Origin: Amycolatopsis vastitatis
Lineage (GTDB): Bacteria; Actinomycetota; Actinomycetes; Mycobacteriales; Pseudonocardiaceae
Assembly (NCBI RefSeq): GCF_002234595.1
Contig: NZ_NMUL01000021.1
Location: forward strand, 248,001 to 312,000
DNA length: 64,000 nt
Direction: 5' to 3'
Shown: positions 23,824 to 32,450 of the stretch, one piece after another
Layout: every line of letters starts with the position of its first letter
How positions within the stretch are numbered: position 1 is the stretch's first letter
The notes under the pieces: generated by a model
Seen by the model: only the letters and a program-made list of their open reading frames with translations
Database searches by the model: none
What the model was told of the DNA's origin: nothing
Program-made: the position numbers and the translations under genes

Positions 23824-25032
23824 ATGAAGATCGCGATGGTGTCCGAGCACGCCAACCCCCTCGCCGCGCTGGGCGAAGCCGACGCCGGCGGCCAGAACGT
23901 GCACGTCGCCGAGCTGTCGGCCGCCCTGACGCGCGCCGGCCACGACGTCACCGTCTACACGCGACGGGAGAGCCGCGACGAGCCGACCGAGGTGCGGACG
24001 CCCCAGGGGTACCGCGTCCTGCACGTGCCCGCCGGGCCGCCGCGCAAGGAGCCGAAGGACCACCTCCTGCCCTACATGGGCGAGTTCGGCAGCTTCCTGC
24101 GCGACCGGTGGGCCCTCGACCGGCCGGACCTGGCGCACGCGCACTTCTGGATGTCCGGCCTCGCGACGTCGCTCGCGGCGAGCGCGACCGGGACCCCGGT
24201 CGCGCAGACCTTCCACGCCCTCGGCGTCGTCAAGAAGCGCTACCAGGGCGACAAGGACACCAGCCCGGCCGACCGGATCCGGCTGGAGCGGATCATCGGC
24301 CGCCAGGCCGGGCGCGTGATCGCCACCTGCTCCGACGAGGTCTTCGAGCTGTCCCGCCTCGGCGTGCCGCGCTCGCGGATCTCGGTCGTCCCGTGCGGTG
24401 TGGACCTCGGCCGGTTCTCCCCCGACGGGCCGGTGGCCCGCCGCCGGCTGCCGCACCGCCTGGTGGCGGTGGGCAGGCTGGTCCCGCGCAAGGGGTTCGA
24501 CATCGCGATCACCGCGCTCGCCCAGCTGCCGGACACCGAGCTGGTCATCGCGGGCGGCCCCGAGCGGGGCAGGCTGTCCCAGGACCCCGAGGCGGGGCGG
24601 CTGCGGCAGCTCGCCGACCGGCTCGGCGTCGGTGACCGCGTGCGCTGGGCCGGGCAGGTGTCGCGGGAGGACATGCCGGCCCTGCTGCGGTCGGCCGACG
24701 CCGTCGTGTGCACGCCGTGGTACGAGCCGTTCGGGATCGTGCCGCTGGAAGCGATGGCGTGCGGTGTCCCGGTGGTCGCGTCCGCGGTGGGCGGGCTGAC
24801 CGACACCGTCGTCGACGGCGTCACCGGCCTGCTGGTCCGCCCGCACCAGCCGAAGGAGCTCGCGTCCCGGGTCCGGCGGCTCCTCGACGACCCGGCACTG
24901 GGCCACGCCTACGGCACGGCGGGCCACGACCGCGCGGTGGCCCGCTACTCGTGGGACCGCGTCGCCGCCGACACGCTCCGGGCGTACCACAAGCTGGTCC
25001 CGCAGACCGCTGCCACCGCCGAAGCCCGCTGA
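23824..25032 (+). CDS. Glycosyltransferase family 4
   Basis: A 402-residue retaining GT-B enzyme. DAGGQNVHVAELSAALTRAGHDV (N-terminal) is the sucrose-synthase/MshA-like donor-side loop, VVPCGVDLGRF links the domains, and EPFGIVPLEAMACGVPVV is the E-x7-E motif. ATG 23824 is used; a TTG 27 nt earlier would overlap the upstream gene. It is adjacent to a second GT-B enzyme and ends at a strong 24-bp hairpin. It probably transfers a hexose to a cytosolic or lipid acceptor; the resemblance to MshA is not enough to call it that. Confidence 0.86.
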   Translation: MKIAMVSEHANPLAALGEADAGGQNVHVAELSAALTRAGHDVTVYTRRESRDEPTEVRTPQGYRVLHVPAGPPRKEPKDHLLPYMGEFGSFLRDRWALDRPDLAHAHFWMSGLATSLAASATGTPVAQTFHALGVVKKRYQGDKDTSPADRIRLERIIGRQAGRVIATCSDEVFELSRLGVPRSRISVVPCGVDLGRFSPDGPVARRRLPHRLVAVGRLVPRKGFDIAITALAQLPDTELVIAGGPERGRLSQDPEAGRLRQLADRLGVGDRVRWAGQVSREDMPALLRSADAVVCTPWYEPFGIVPLEAMACGVPVVASAVGGLTDTVVDGVTGLLVRPHQPKELASRVRRLLDDPALGHAYGTAGHDRAVARYSWDRVAADTLRAYHKLVPQTAATAEAR

Positions 25033-25037
25033 CCAGA

Positions 25038-25092
25038 TGTCATGAACGACTCTTTCCTGTCGTCCGATGACAGGAAAGAGTCGTTCACGACA
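25038..25092. terminator. 24-bp hairpin of a dispersed repeat family
   Basis: Arms 25038-25061 and 25069-25092 pair with a single mismatch around a 7-nt loop. The arm contains GAACGACTCTTTCCTGTC. It lies between convergent glycosyltransferase genes. A second copy of the same element is at 60924-60980. Confidence 0.75.
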
Positions 25093-25097
25093 TGCGC

Positions 25098-25988
25098 TCA
25101 GCCCACGTAGCGGCGGGCTTTCGATGCGCGTTGGGGCGCTTCCAGGAGGCGGAGGCCGTGCTCGACGTGGGGCGGGACCACCCGGCGGTCGCGGAGCACC
25201 CAGGGCAGGCCGCGGGCGACGTCCAGGAGGGCCGCCGCCGTGGCGAGGTCCGTGGGTGCGGACCGCAGGACTTCGCGGCCGCGGCGGAAGACCGCCGGCC
25301 AGGGGCGGCGCAGCAGGAGCGTCCAGAGCGTGTTGCGGATGCCCAGGCGGCGGCGGTGGCGCGGGTCGCGCAGCTTCGACGGCGCGTGGTGGATCACCAC
25401 GTCCTCGGCCCAGCACATCCACCAGCCGCGCGCGGCGAGGTCGAGGGCGAACAGCTCCTCCTCGCCGCCGAGCCACATCCGCGTCGAGAACCCGCCGACC
25501 TCGCGGAACGCGCTGACGCGCACCGCCGTCAGGCCGGCCATGATGCCGAGCAGCGCCGGGCCCGGCAGCCAGTCCGGGCCGGGCACCGGCGACTCGCGCA
25601 GCTCCGGCGTGATCGGGTCCTCGGCCAGGCCGGGCTCGACCAGGCAGCGCCCGGTCACCGAGCCGAGGCCGGAATGGGCGTCCAGGAGTTCCGCGGCCCG
25701 GGTGAGCGCGCCGGGCTGCCAGGTCGTGTCGTCGTCGCAGAAGGCGACGTACGGCGTCGTCACCTCTTCGACGGCGACGTTGCGGGCCACCGCGCCGAGG
25801 TTCTCCGCCAGCCGGAACAGGCGGACGCCGGGGAACTCCCGGGCGACCATGTCGGCCGTGCCGTCCGCGGACCCGTTGTCCGCGACGAAGATCGGCGCCT
25901 CGTCCGGCAGGGACGTCATGTGCGCCAACGTTTCGCGCAGCTGCGAGCGCCGGTTGCAGGTGATGATCACGACCGAGATTCGCGCCAT
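25098..25988 (-). CDS. Glycosyltransferase family 2
   Basis: A 296-residue GT-A enzyme: ISVVIITCNRRSQLRETL start, VADNGSADGTADMVAREFP nucleotide-binding region, and CDDD (the DxD-type metal site) in TTPYVAFCDDDTTW. WLGGEEELFALDLAARGW is the acceptor-side ED-type motif. It overlaps the preceding GT2 by 22 nt and is the last gene of a three-gene leftward operon beginning with the pyruvyltransferase. The two GT2 proteins are clearly paralogous. Confidence 0.86.
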   Translation of the reverse strand: MARISVVIITCNRRSQLRETLAHMTSLPDEAPIFVADNGSADGTADMVAREFPGVRLFRLAENLGAVARNVAVEEVTTPYVAFCDDDTTWQPGALTRAAELLDAHSGLGSVTGRCLVEPGLAEDPITPELRESPVPGPDWLPGPALLGIMAGLTAVRVSAFREVGGFSTRMWLGGEEELFALDLAARGWWMCWAEDVVIHHAPSKLRDPRHRRRLGIRNTLWTLLLRRPWPAVFRRGREVLRSAPTDLATAAALLDVARGLPWVLRDRRVVPPHVEHGLRLLEAPQRASKARRYVG

Positions 25989-26833
25989 TCGGCGGTCCTT
26001 TCCAGAGTCCGGGCCTGGTGTTCGACGTGGTCGGGCAGGACGCGGCGGGAGCCGAGCGCCCGCGGCAGCCGGGGCACCGCGCCGAGGACGGCGCCGGGTG
26101 CCCGCACCAGCGTCCTGACCACCTCCCGCCGGCAGACGCGAGGCGGGCGGCGCAGTACGGCGATGAGCAGCCGGTTGCGCAGTTCGGCCCGGCGGCGCCA
26201 CGACGACGGCGGCCGCGACCGGGACGGGTGGTGGTGGGCGCGCAGGCTCCCGACGTAACAGACCTCCCAGCCGCGTGCGGCCAGGTCGTAGGCCAGCAGC
26301 TGTTCCTCCGCGCCGAAGTGCAGCAGCGGGCTGAACCCGCCGACCTGCAGGTACGCCGTGCGGCGGACGATCGCGGAGCAGGCGAGGAAGCCCAGCACCA
26401 GCGGTCCGGGCGCGCCGTCCGGGCGGCCCAGCGGGCTGCGCTCCATTTCGGGCGTCACCGGGTCGTCCCGGCATTCCGGGCCGACGAGGGTGCGCGCGGC
26501 CAGCAGGCCGGTCCGCGGGTGCCCGTCGAAGATCCGCTCCGCCTCGGCCAGCGCGTCCGGCGCCCACCACGAGTCGTCGTCGCTGAAGGCGACGTACGGC
26601 GTGTCGGCCACGACGACGCCGAGGGTGCGGGCGGCGGCACCGAGGTTGTGCGGCAGCCGGATCACGCGCACGTTCGCGTACCGCCCGGCGACGTCGGCCG
26701 TCTCGTCTTCGGAAGCGTTGTCCAGCACGACGACCGGCGGTTTTGGGTCCAAAGTAGACAGCTGGGCCAAGGTGCGGGCCAGTTCGCGGGCGCGGTTGCG
26801 GGTCGCGATGACGACGGTCGTGCGCGCGCTCAC
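25967..26833 (-). CDS. Glycosyltransferase family 2 (paralogue of the next gene)
   Basis: A 288-residue GT-A enzyme with TTVVIATRNRARELARTL, VLDNASEDETADVA and the metal site SDDD in YVAFSDDDSWW; HFGAEEQLLAYDLAARGW matches the acceptor motif of its neighbour. The GTG start 26833 overlaps the upstream stop as GTGA, so translation is coupled to the frameshifted pyruvyltransferase gene. If the frameshift is real, ribosomes would still reach this start only when reading the second frame, so its expression could be reduced. Confidence 0.85.
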   Translation of the reverse strand: MSARTTVVIATRNRARELARTLAQLSTLDPKPPVVVLDNASEDETADVAGRYANVRVIRLPHNLGAAARTLGVVVADTPYVAFSDDDSWWAPDALAEAERIFDGHPRTGLLAARTLVGPECRDDPVTPEMERSPLGRPDGAPGPLVLGFLACSAIVRRTAYLQVGGFSPLLHFGAEEQLLAYDLAARGWEVCYVGSLRAHHHPSRSRPPSSWRRRAELRNRLLIAVLRRPPRVCRREVVRTLVRAPGAVLGAVPRLPRALGSRRVLPDHVEHQARTLERTAEWRESRS

Positions 26834-27680
26834 CGCGTCGCCACCAGCTCGTCGACCAGGCCGGCCAGGGACGGCACCGGCGGATCGGCCGTGGCGCCCG
26901 GCGACAGGCACCACTTCAGCCGGGACCCGAGCAACGCGGTGTCGCCGGCGTCTTCGGCCGCGACGACCGGCCAGCCCAGCGCCTTCCCCTGCGCGGTCAC
27001 CTTCCCGCCGCCGGCCACCGGGTCGACGGCGAGCACCGGCACGCCGGCCTTCAGCCCGAGCACCAGCCCGTGCAGCCGGGTGGTCACCACGGCGTCCATT
27101 TTGGACACCGCGGAGACGAACTGGTCCGGGGTGGCGCACCGCGCCAGTCCTCGTGCGCCAGCCGGGTGTCGAGCGGGACCCGGGCGCAGTCGAGGCCCGC
27201 GAGCCAGCCGGTCAGGGCGTCGTGCACCTCGTCGTGCCGTCCCGCGCCCCCGTACTCCGGCTGGTGCGGCGCGAGGACCACGCCGAGCACCGGGGTCGTC
27301 GAGACGGACGCGGCCAGGGAGAGGTCCGGGGTGACCCCGTCGTCGCGCGCGAAGACGCGGTGGAACCCGGTCACCGCCGGGTCTTCCGGGTCGACCACGC
27401 TCACCCCGACCGCGATCCGGCGGCAGGCGGCGTACCGTTCGTGCAGCGCGCGCACCTGCGGCCCGTGGACCGGGCCGCAGGCGAACACGACGTGCGTGTA
27501 GTCCCCGGGCGGCGCGTCCGGCAGGTGCCGGGCGCCGGGGCGGAAGCCCGGGCTCCACACGACGTCGTGGCCGATCCCCGCCGCGGCCAGCGCGGCGCCG
27601 GTCGCTCGCAGGCTGAGGACATCCCCCGCGGTCGCTTCGCCGTGCAGGAAACTGGCCCATCCGGTGAGCAGAACTCGCAT
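26830..27680 (-). pseudogene. Polysaccharide pyruvyltransferase (CsaB-like), frameshifted
   Basis: Homology continues from one frame to another. The N-terminal part (MRVLLTGWASFLHGEATAGD... to ...TRLAHEDW, about 179 codons) is read from ATG 27680. The C-terminal part (CATPDQFVSAVSK, then TTRLHGLVLGLKAGVPVLAVDP) is in the frame ending at 26830. The break is at about 27136-27146; one missing base, or two extra, restores a protein of about 284 residues. The total length of 851 nt is not a multiple of three. The enzyme would add a pyruvate ketal to a surface sugar from phosphoenolpyruvate. The frameshift may be a real mutation or a sequencing error. Confidence 0.75.
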
Positions 27681-27690
27681 GACTGGTCGC

Positions 27691-27715
27691 GTACCCGCTC
27701 GTGGCCGCCTTACAC
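27691..27715 (-). promoter_or_regulatory. Sigma-B/SigF-type promoter for pyruvyltransferase-GT2-GT2 operon
   Basis: Minus strand GTGTAA (27715-27710), 13-nt spacer, GGGTAC (27696-27691). The ATG follows 10 nt after the -10, with no ribosome site. Confidence 0.6.
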
Positions 27716-27716
27716 G

Positions 27717-27742
27717 GTTTCGCCGGCACAGGTGCCGGGTAG
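27717..27742 (+). promoter_or_regulatory. Sigma-B/SigF-type promoter for the UXS-like gene
   Basis: GTTTCG (27717-27722), 14-nt spacer, GGGTAG (27737-27742). The ATG at 27753 follows 10 nt after the -10. It is back to back with the leftward promoter. Confidence 0.65.
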
Positions 27743-27752
27743 CCGCCCCGGC

Positions 27753-28715
27753 ATGACGGATCCGGGAGTGACCAGGCGGTTCGAACGTGCGGTGGTGACC
27801 GGGGGTGCCGGCTTCGTCGGCGCGCACCTGTGCGCGCTGCTGCTCGAAGAGGACATCGAAGTGATCGCCGTGGACAATCTCGTGACGTCGTCGGCGGACA
27901 CCCTCGACGAACTGCGCCGCCACGAGCGGTTCCGGTTCGTGCGCCACGACGTCACGCGGCCGATCCCCCTCGACCGGGCCGACGTCGTGTTCCACCTGGC
28001 CTCCGCCGCGTCGCCGCGTGATTACCTGGCGCTGCCGCTCGAAACGCTGCGCGCCGGCTCGTACGGCACCGAGAACGCCCTCGAACTCGCCCGCCGCGCC
28101 GGCGCGCGGTTCGTGCTCGCCTCCACCAGCGAGGTCTACGGCGACCCGCTGGAACACCCGCAGCGCGAAGGGTATTGGGGCAACGTCAACCCGATCGGGC
28201 CCCGCAGCGTGTACGACGAAGCCAAGCGCTACGCCGAAGCCCTGACGTCGGCCTACCGCCGCGAACACGCCGTCGACACCGGCATCGCGCGGATCTTCAA
28301 CACCTACGGCCCCGGCATGCGCGCGCACGATGGCCGGATGATCCCCGCGTTCCTCGACCAGGCACTCAGGAACGAGCCGATCACCGTCACCGGCACGGGC
28401 GAGCAGACGCGGTCCATCTGCTATGTCGAGGACACCGCCCGCGGCCTCCTGGACCTCGCGCGGTCGGGCCACCCGGGCCCGGTGAACCTCGGCAACCCGC
28501 ACGAGCTGACGGTCCGTCAGGTGGCGGAGCGGATCAAGGAGATCACCGGGTCCGGTTCGCCGATCGAGTACATCGACGCGGTGGTCGACGACCCGCAGCG
28601 GCGCTGCCCCGACATCTCCCTCGCCCGCGAGGTCCTCGGCTGGGAACCGAAGGTCGAGGCCGACGACGGTCTCCGTCGCACAGCGGCGTGGTTCCGCCGG
28701 GCGCCGTCGCGCTGA
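27753..28715 (+). CDS. UDP-glucuronate decarboxylase-like epimerase (UXS family)
   Basis: A 320-residue extended SDR. GGAGFVG starts the NAD site. STSEVYGDPLEHPQREGYW and NPIGPRSVYDEAKRYAE carry the catalytic Ser/Tyr/Lys; this block is nearly identical in UDP-xylose synthases. RIFNTYGPGM and QTRSICYVEDT are also typical of UXS. The expected reaction is UDP-glucuronate to UDP-xylose plus CO2. UDP-glucose dehydrogenase, which makes the substrate, is encoded at 34074. ATG 27753 has no Shine-Dalgarno and lies 10 nt after a GGGTAG element. Confidence 0.82.
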   Translation: MTDPGVTRRFERAVVTGGAGFVGAHLCALLLEEDIEVIAVDNLVTSSADTLDELRRHERFRFVRHDVTRPIPLDRADVVFHLASAASPRDYLALPLETLRAGSYGTENALELARRAGARFVLASTSEVYGDPLEHPQREGYWGNVNPIGPRSVYDEAKRYAEALTSAYRREHAVDTGIARIFNTYGPGMRAHDGRMIPAFLDQALRNEPITVTGTGEQTRSICYVEDTARGLLDLARSGHPGPVNLGNPHELTVRQVAERIKEITGSGSPIEYIDAVVDDPQRRCPDISLAREVLGWEPKVEADDGLRRTAAWFRRAPSR

Positions 28716-28746
28716 GTAGCGACGCCCAGGGGTTTTGCGCGCCATC

Positions 28747-28771
28747 GTTTATCAACGACTTCGCCGGGTAG
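28747..28771 (+). promoter_or_regulatory. Sigma-B/SigF-type promoter for the carbamoyltransferase-heptose operon
   Basis: GTTTAT (28747-28752), 13-nt spacer, GGGTAG (28766-28771), followed by a leader of about 50 nt and a normal ribosome site before 28828. It would drive the seven-gene operon to 35986. Confidence 0.7.
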
Positions 28772-28827
28772 CGCTATAGGCGAACGCGGGCCCCACGAGT
28801 CCGCACCGGAACGCCAGAGGCAGGTCG

Positions 28828-30501
28828 ATGCGCATACTCGGGATCAACGCCGTCTTCCACGACCCGGCCGCGGCACTGGTCGTGGACGGGGAGATCGTCG
28901 CCGCGGCGGAGGAGGAACGGTTCAGCCGCCGCAAGCACGGCAAGCAGGCGGTGCCGTTCTCCACTTGGGAGCAACCCGCCCAGGCCGCCGCCTGGTGCCT
29001 GGCGCAGGCGGGACTGTCCGCGAAGGACCTCGACGCCGTCGGCTACTCCTACGACCCCGCACTGGTCGAGCCGGGCCTGCCCGGGCACGACCCCAGCGGC
29101 GAAGAACTCCGGACGGAATTCGCCCGGCGGGCACCGAAGTTCCTCAAGGCCGCGCTGCCCGGGCTCGACCCCGGAATCGTCCGGTTCGTCCGGCACCACG
29201 TGGCCCACGCCGCGTCGGCCGCGCTGGCCGCGCCGTTCGGCGACTGCGCCGTGCTCGTGGCCGACGGACGCGGCGAGAGCACGTCCTACCTGGCCGGTGA
29301 GTACCGCGACGGGCGGTTCAAGGAGCTGGCGGCGCAACGGCTCCCGCACTCGCTCGGCCTGCTCTACGAAGACCTCACCGAGCACCTCGGCTTCGCCCGC
29401 TCCAGCGACGAGTACAAGGTCATGGCGCTGGCCTCCTACGGCAAGCCCGTGTTCCTCGACGAACTCTGCGAGCACGTCCACGTCACCGGCGACGGCGGCT
29501 TCCACGCTTCCGGCGTCGACCTGGCCGCGCTGGCCCCGCGCCGCGAAGCCGGCGAGGAGCTCACCCCGCGTCACGCCGACCTCGCGGCCAGTGTCCAGAA
29601 GGTCCTCGAGGACATCCTGCTGGAACTGGCGGACTGGCTGTACGAGCGCACCGGCCAGCGTGACCTGGCGATGGCGGGCGGCATCGCGCTGAACTGCGTC
29701 GCCAACACGCGGCTGCACGCCGAGGGCCCGTTCGACCGGATCTGGGTGCAGCCCGCCGCCGGGGACGCGGGCACCGCGCTCGGCGCGGCCCTGCAGCTGG
29801 CCGCCGACGCCGGGGAACGCGGCGCCCCGATGGGCGATGCCGGCCTCGGCCGCGGGTGGACCGACGAGGAGCTCGAAGAGATCCTGATCAAGGCGAAGCT
29901 GCCGTACGAGCGTCCTGACGACCTTGCCGAGACCGTCGCCGAAGCGCTGGCGAACGACGAAGTGATCGCCTGGTTCCAGGGCCGCGCCGAGTTCGGCCCG
30001 CGGGCGCTGGGGCACCGTTCGCTGCTGGCCCACCCGGGCCGCAAGGCGAACCTGGAACGGCTCAACGACGTCAAAGGCCGCGAGCAGTTCCGCCCGGTGG
30101 CGCCGATGGTGCGGGCCGAGCGGGCGGCCGGGATCTTCACCCGCGGCCCGCTGCCCAGCCCCTACATGCTGTTCGTGCACGACGTCGCCGAAGACTGGCG
30201 CGACCGCATCCCGGCCGTCACGCACGTCGACGGCACCGCCCGCGTGCAGACGGTCGAAGAACGCGAAAACCCCGTGCTGGCGCGGATGCTCGCCGCGTTC
30301 GAACGGCGGACCGGCCTGCCGGTCGTGATCAACACCAGCCTGAACACCGCGGGCCGTCCGATGGTCGACTCGCCCCGCGACGCGCTCGAGTGCTTCGGCT
30401 CGGCGCCCATCGAGCTGCTCGCGCTGGGGCCGTTCGTGCTCCGGCGTCCCCGTCCCGCCCGACCCGGCGCGGCGTCGCCGGAGGAGAAGGAGGTGCCGTG
30501 A
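28828..30501 (+). CDS. NodU/CmcH-type O-carbamoyltransferase
   Basis: A 557-residue protein of normal length for the family. The N-terminal ASKHA-like domain shows GINAVFHDPAAALVVDG, AAAEEERFSRRKH and the metal-binding HHVAHA (residues 123-128). The C-terminal carbamoyl-transfer domain has GRAEFGPRALGHRSLLAHP and PVVINTSLN. It uses carbamoyl phosphate and ATP to carbamoylate a sugar hydroxyl. It is the first gene of an operon with GmhA-, HldE-like and GT9 genes, so the acceptor is probably a heptose- or hexose-containing surface glycan; that is inference. Confidence 0.9.
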   Translation: MRILGINAVFHDPAAALVVDGEIVAAAEEERFSRRKHGKQAVPFSTWEQPAQAAAWCLAQAGLSAKDLDAVGYSYDPALVEPGLPGHDPSGEELRTEFARRAPKFLKAALPGLDPGIVRFVRHHVAHAASAALAAPFGDCAVLVADGRGESTSYLAGEYRDGRFKELAAQRLPHSLGLLYEDLTEHLGFARSSDEYKVMALASYGKPVFLDELCEHVHVTGDGGFHASGVDLAALAPRREAGEELTPRHADLAASVQKVLEDILLELADWLYERTGQRDLAMAGGIALNCVANTRLHAEGPFDRIWVQPAAGDAGTALGAALQLAADAGERGAPMGDAGLGRGWTDEELEEILIKAKLPYERPDDLAETVAEALANDEVIAWFQGRAEFGPRALGHRSLLAHPGRKANLERLNDVKGREQFRPVAPMVRAERAAGIFTRGPLPSPYMLFVHDVAEDWRDRIPAVTHVDGTARVQTVEERENPVLARMLAAFERRTGLPVVINTSLNTAGRPMVDSPRDALECFGSAPIELLALGPFVLRRPRPARPGAASPEEKEVP

Positions 30502-31061
30502 TGGAAGACCATCTCGCCGCGTTGGCCGAAGCCGCCCGGCGGACCCGGGAATCCGCGCCCAAGATAACCGCGTGGGGACGGCACCTCGCCGGCGTCTTCG
30601 AAGCCGGCGGCAGGCTGCTCGCCTGCGGGAACGGCGGCAGCGCCGCCGAGGCCCAGCACCTGACCGGCGAGCTGGTCGGCCGGTTCCGCCACGAACGCCG
30701 TCCCCTGTCGGCGATCGCGCTGCACGCGGACACGTCCGCGACCACGGCGATCGTCAACGACTACGGCGACCACGAGGTCTTCGCCCGCCAGGTGCGCGCG
30801 CACGGGCGGCCGGGTGACGTGCTGGTCTGCCTGTCCACCAGCGGCGGCAGCCAGAACGTCGTCGCCGCCGCGAAAGCCGCGCACGAGCTGGGCGTCACGA
30901 CGTGGGCGCTGACCGGGCCGGCCCCGAACCCCCTCGCCGCCCTGTGCGACGACGCGGTGACGGTCGAGGCGCCGACCGTCGCGACCGTCCAGGAGATGCA
31001 CCTGGCTCTGGTGCACGGCCTGTGCGCGGCGCTCGACGACGCGCTCGGGGTGACCGCGTGA
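30501..31061 (+). CDS. gmhA: GmhA-like sedoheptulose-7-phosphate isomerase (SIS domain)
   Basis: A 186-residue single-SIS protein, the usual length of GmhA. NGGSAAEAQHLTGELVGRF begins at Asn44, LSTSGGSQNV forms the phosphate-binding loop, and TVATVQEMHLALVHGLC carries the catalytic His of the GmhA C-terminal helix. The reaction would be sedoheptulose 7-phosphate to D-glycero-D-manno-heptose 7-phosphate. The ATG overlaps the carbamoyltransferase stop by one base (TGATG). DiaA/GmhA confusion is possible for SIS proteins, but the adjoining HldE-like gene favours GmhA. Confidence 0.85.
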   Translation: MEDHLAALAEAARRTRESAPKITAWGRHLAGVFEAGGRLLACGNGGSAAEAQHLTGELVGRFRHERRPLSAIALHADTSATTAIVNDYGDHEVFARQVRAHGRPGDVLVCLSTSGGSQNVVAAAKAAHELGVTTWALTGPAPNPLAALCDDAVTVEAPTVATVQEMHLALVHGLCAALDDALGVTA

Positions 31062-32425
31062 AGCCGCTGGTCGTCCTGGGCGACACGCTGCTGGACGTCG
31101 ACGTCGAAGGCACCGCCGAGCGGCTGTGCCCGGAGGCGCCGGTGCCGGTGGTCGACCTGACGGCCCGCCGTCGCCGCCCCGGCGGAGCCGGCCTGGCCGC
31201 GCTGCTGGCCGCGCGGTCGGCGGCCGAGGTCGTCCTCGTGACACCGCTCGGCGACGACGAAGGCGGCCACGCGCTCACCGGGCTGCTGGAACCGGACGTC
31301 ACCGTGCTGCCGCTGCCGCTGCGCGGCACGACGGTGTGCAAGACGCGGATCCGCGCGGGCGGGCAGTCGTTGCTGCGCCTGGATTCCGGCGACGGCACGG
31401 CGACCGCCGACCCGCTGCCCGCTCAGGTGCGCCCAGTCCTGGAAGACGCCGGCGCGATCCTCGTCGCCGACTACGGCCGCGGCCTGATGCGCAACCCGGA
31501 CGTCCGGCGGCTCCTGCGGGAGCTGGCCGAGCGGATCCCGGTGGTCTGGGACCCGCACCCGCGCGGGGCGCAGCCGGTGCCGGGCACCGGGCTGGTCACC
31601 CCGAACTTCGCCGAGGCGCGCGGGGTGCTCGCCGGGCACGAGGAACCGGCCGAGCTCGCCAAGCTGCTGCGCGGCCACTGGCACGCCGGCGCGGTCGCGG
31701 TCACCGTCGGGTCCCGCGGCGCCGTGCTCGCCGACGGCCTCGGCGAAACGGACGTCCCGATCCCCGCCGCGGCACGGACACCGGGCCACACCGCGCCCGA
31801 CACCTGCGGCGCGGGCGACCGGTTCGCCGCCGCGGCCACCGCGGCTCTGCTCGGCGGTGCCGACCCGGCCGAAGCCGTGGTGACGGCGGTCGAAGCGGCC
31901 GCCCGGTTCGTCGCCGCCGGCGGCGCGACCGCGCTGTCCGCGAACGACGGCCCCGTGCCCGCCCCGCAACCGGCGGCCGACGCCTTCGGTCTCGCTTCGC
32001 GGGTCCGGGCGAGCGGCGGACGGCTGATCGCCACCGGCGGGTGCTTCGACCTGCTGCACCCCGGGCACGTCAGTCTCCTGCGCCAGGCCCGTGCGCTCGG
32101 TGACGCGCTCGTCGTCTGCCTCAATTCCGACGCTTCGGTCCGCGGCCTCAAGGGGCCCGGCCGCCCGCTCGTACGGGACCGCGACCGGGCCCGGCTCCTG
32201 ACCGCGTTGTCCTTTGTGGACGCCGTGGTCGTCTTCGACGAGCCCTCCCCCACCGCCGTGCTGGAGAAGCTGCGACCCCACGTGTGGGTCAAGGGCGGTG
32301 ACTACGCGGAAGCCGACCTGCCCGAACGCGAAGTCGTCGAACGGCACGGCGGGGAGGTCGTGCTCGTCCCGACCGTGCCCGGCTATTCGACGTCCCGGCT
32401 GGTCGCCGCCGCGGCCAGTGCCTGA
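31058..32425 (+). CDS. hldE: Bifunctional HldE-like heptose kinase/nucleotidyltransferase
   Basis: A 455-residue fusion. Residues about 1-305 form a PfkB-family kinase with GDTLLDVDVEG at the start and the catalytic anion hole DTCGAGD (248-254). Residues about 320-455 form a cytidylyltransferase-fold domain with GGCFDLLHPGH (327-337) and the partner motif near the end (VPTVPGYSTSRLV). It would make heptose 1,7-bisphosphate and, after GmhB, ADP-heptose. GTG 31058 overlaps the upstream stop as GTGA. The two-domain order matches E. coli HldE. Confidence 0.87.
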   Translation: MKPLVVLGDTLLDVDVEGTAERLCPEAPVPVVDLTARRRRPGGAGLAALLAARSAAEVVLVTPLGDDEGGHALTGLLEPDVTVLPLPLRGTTVCKTRIRAGGQSLLRLDSGDGTATADPLPAQVRPVLEDAGAILVADYGRGLMRNPDVRRLLRELAERIPVVWDPHPRGAQPVPGTGLVTPNFAEARGVLAGHEEPAELAKLLRGHWHAGAVAVTVGSRGAVLADGLGETDVPIPAAARTPGHTAPDTCGAGDRFAAAATAALLGGADPAEAVVTAVEAAARFVAAGGATALSANDGPVPAPQPAADAFGLASRVRASGGRLIATGGCFDLLHPGHVSLLRQARALGDALVVCLNSDASVRGLKGPGRPLVRDRDRARLLTALSFVDAVVVFDEPSPTAVLEKLRPHVWVKGGDYAEADLPEREVVERHGGEVVLVPTVPGYSTSRLVAAAASA

Positions 32426-32450
32426 CCTTCCCGACCTCCGAAGGAGTGCG

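Noticed and set aside
23824..25032. GT4 as MshA of mycothiol synthesis
   Set aside because: The donor-side loop resembles MshA, but the context is a surface-glycan locus and no other mycothiol gene is present. Many GT4 enzymes share that loop.
26358..27752. Upstream extension of the UXS-like gene
   Set aside because: The open frame continues far upstream but antisense to the GT2 and pyruvyltransferase genes. The protein family begins at MTDPGVTRRFERAVVTGGAG, right after the promoter.
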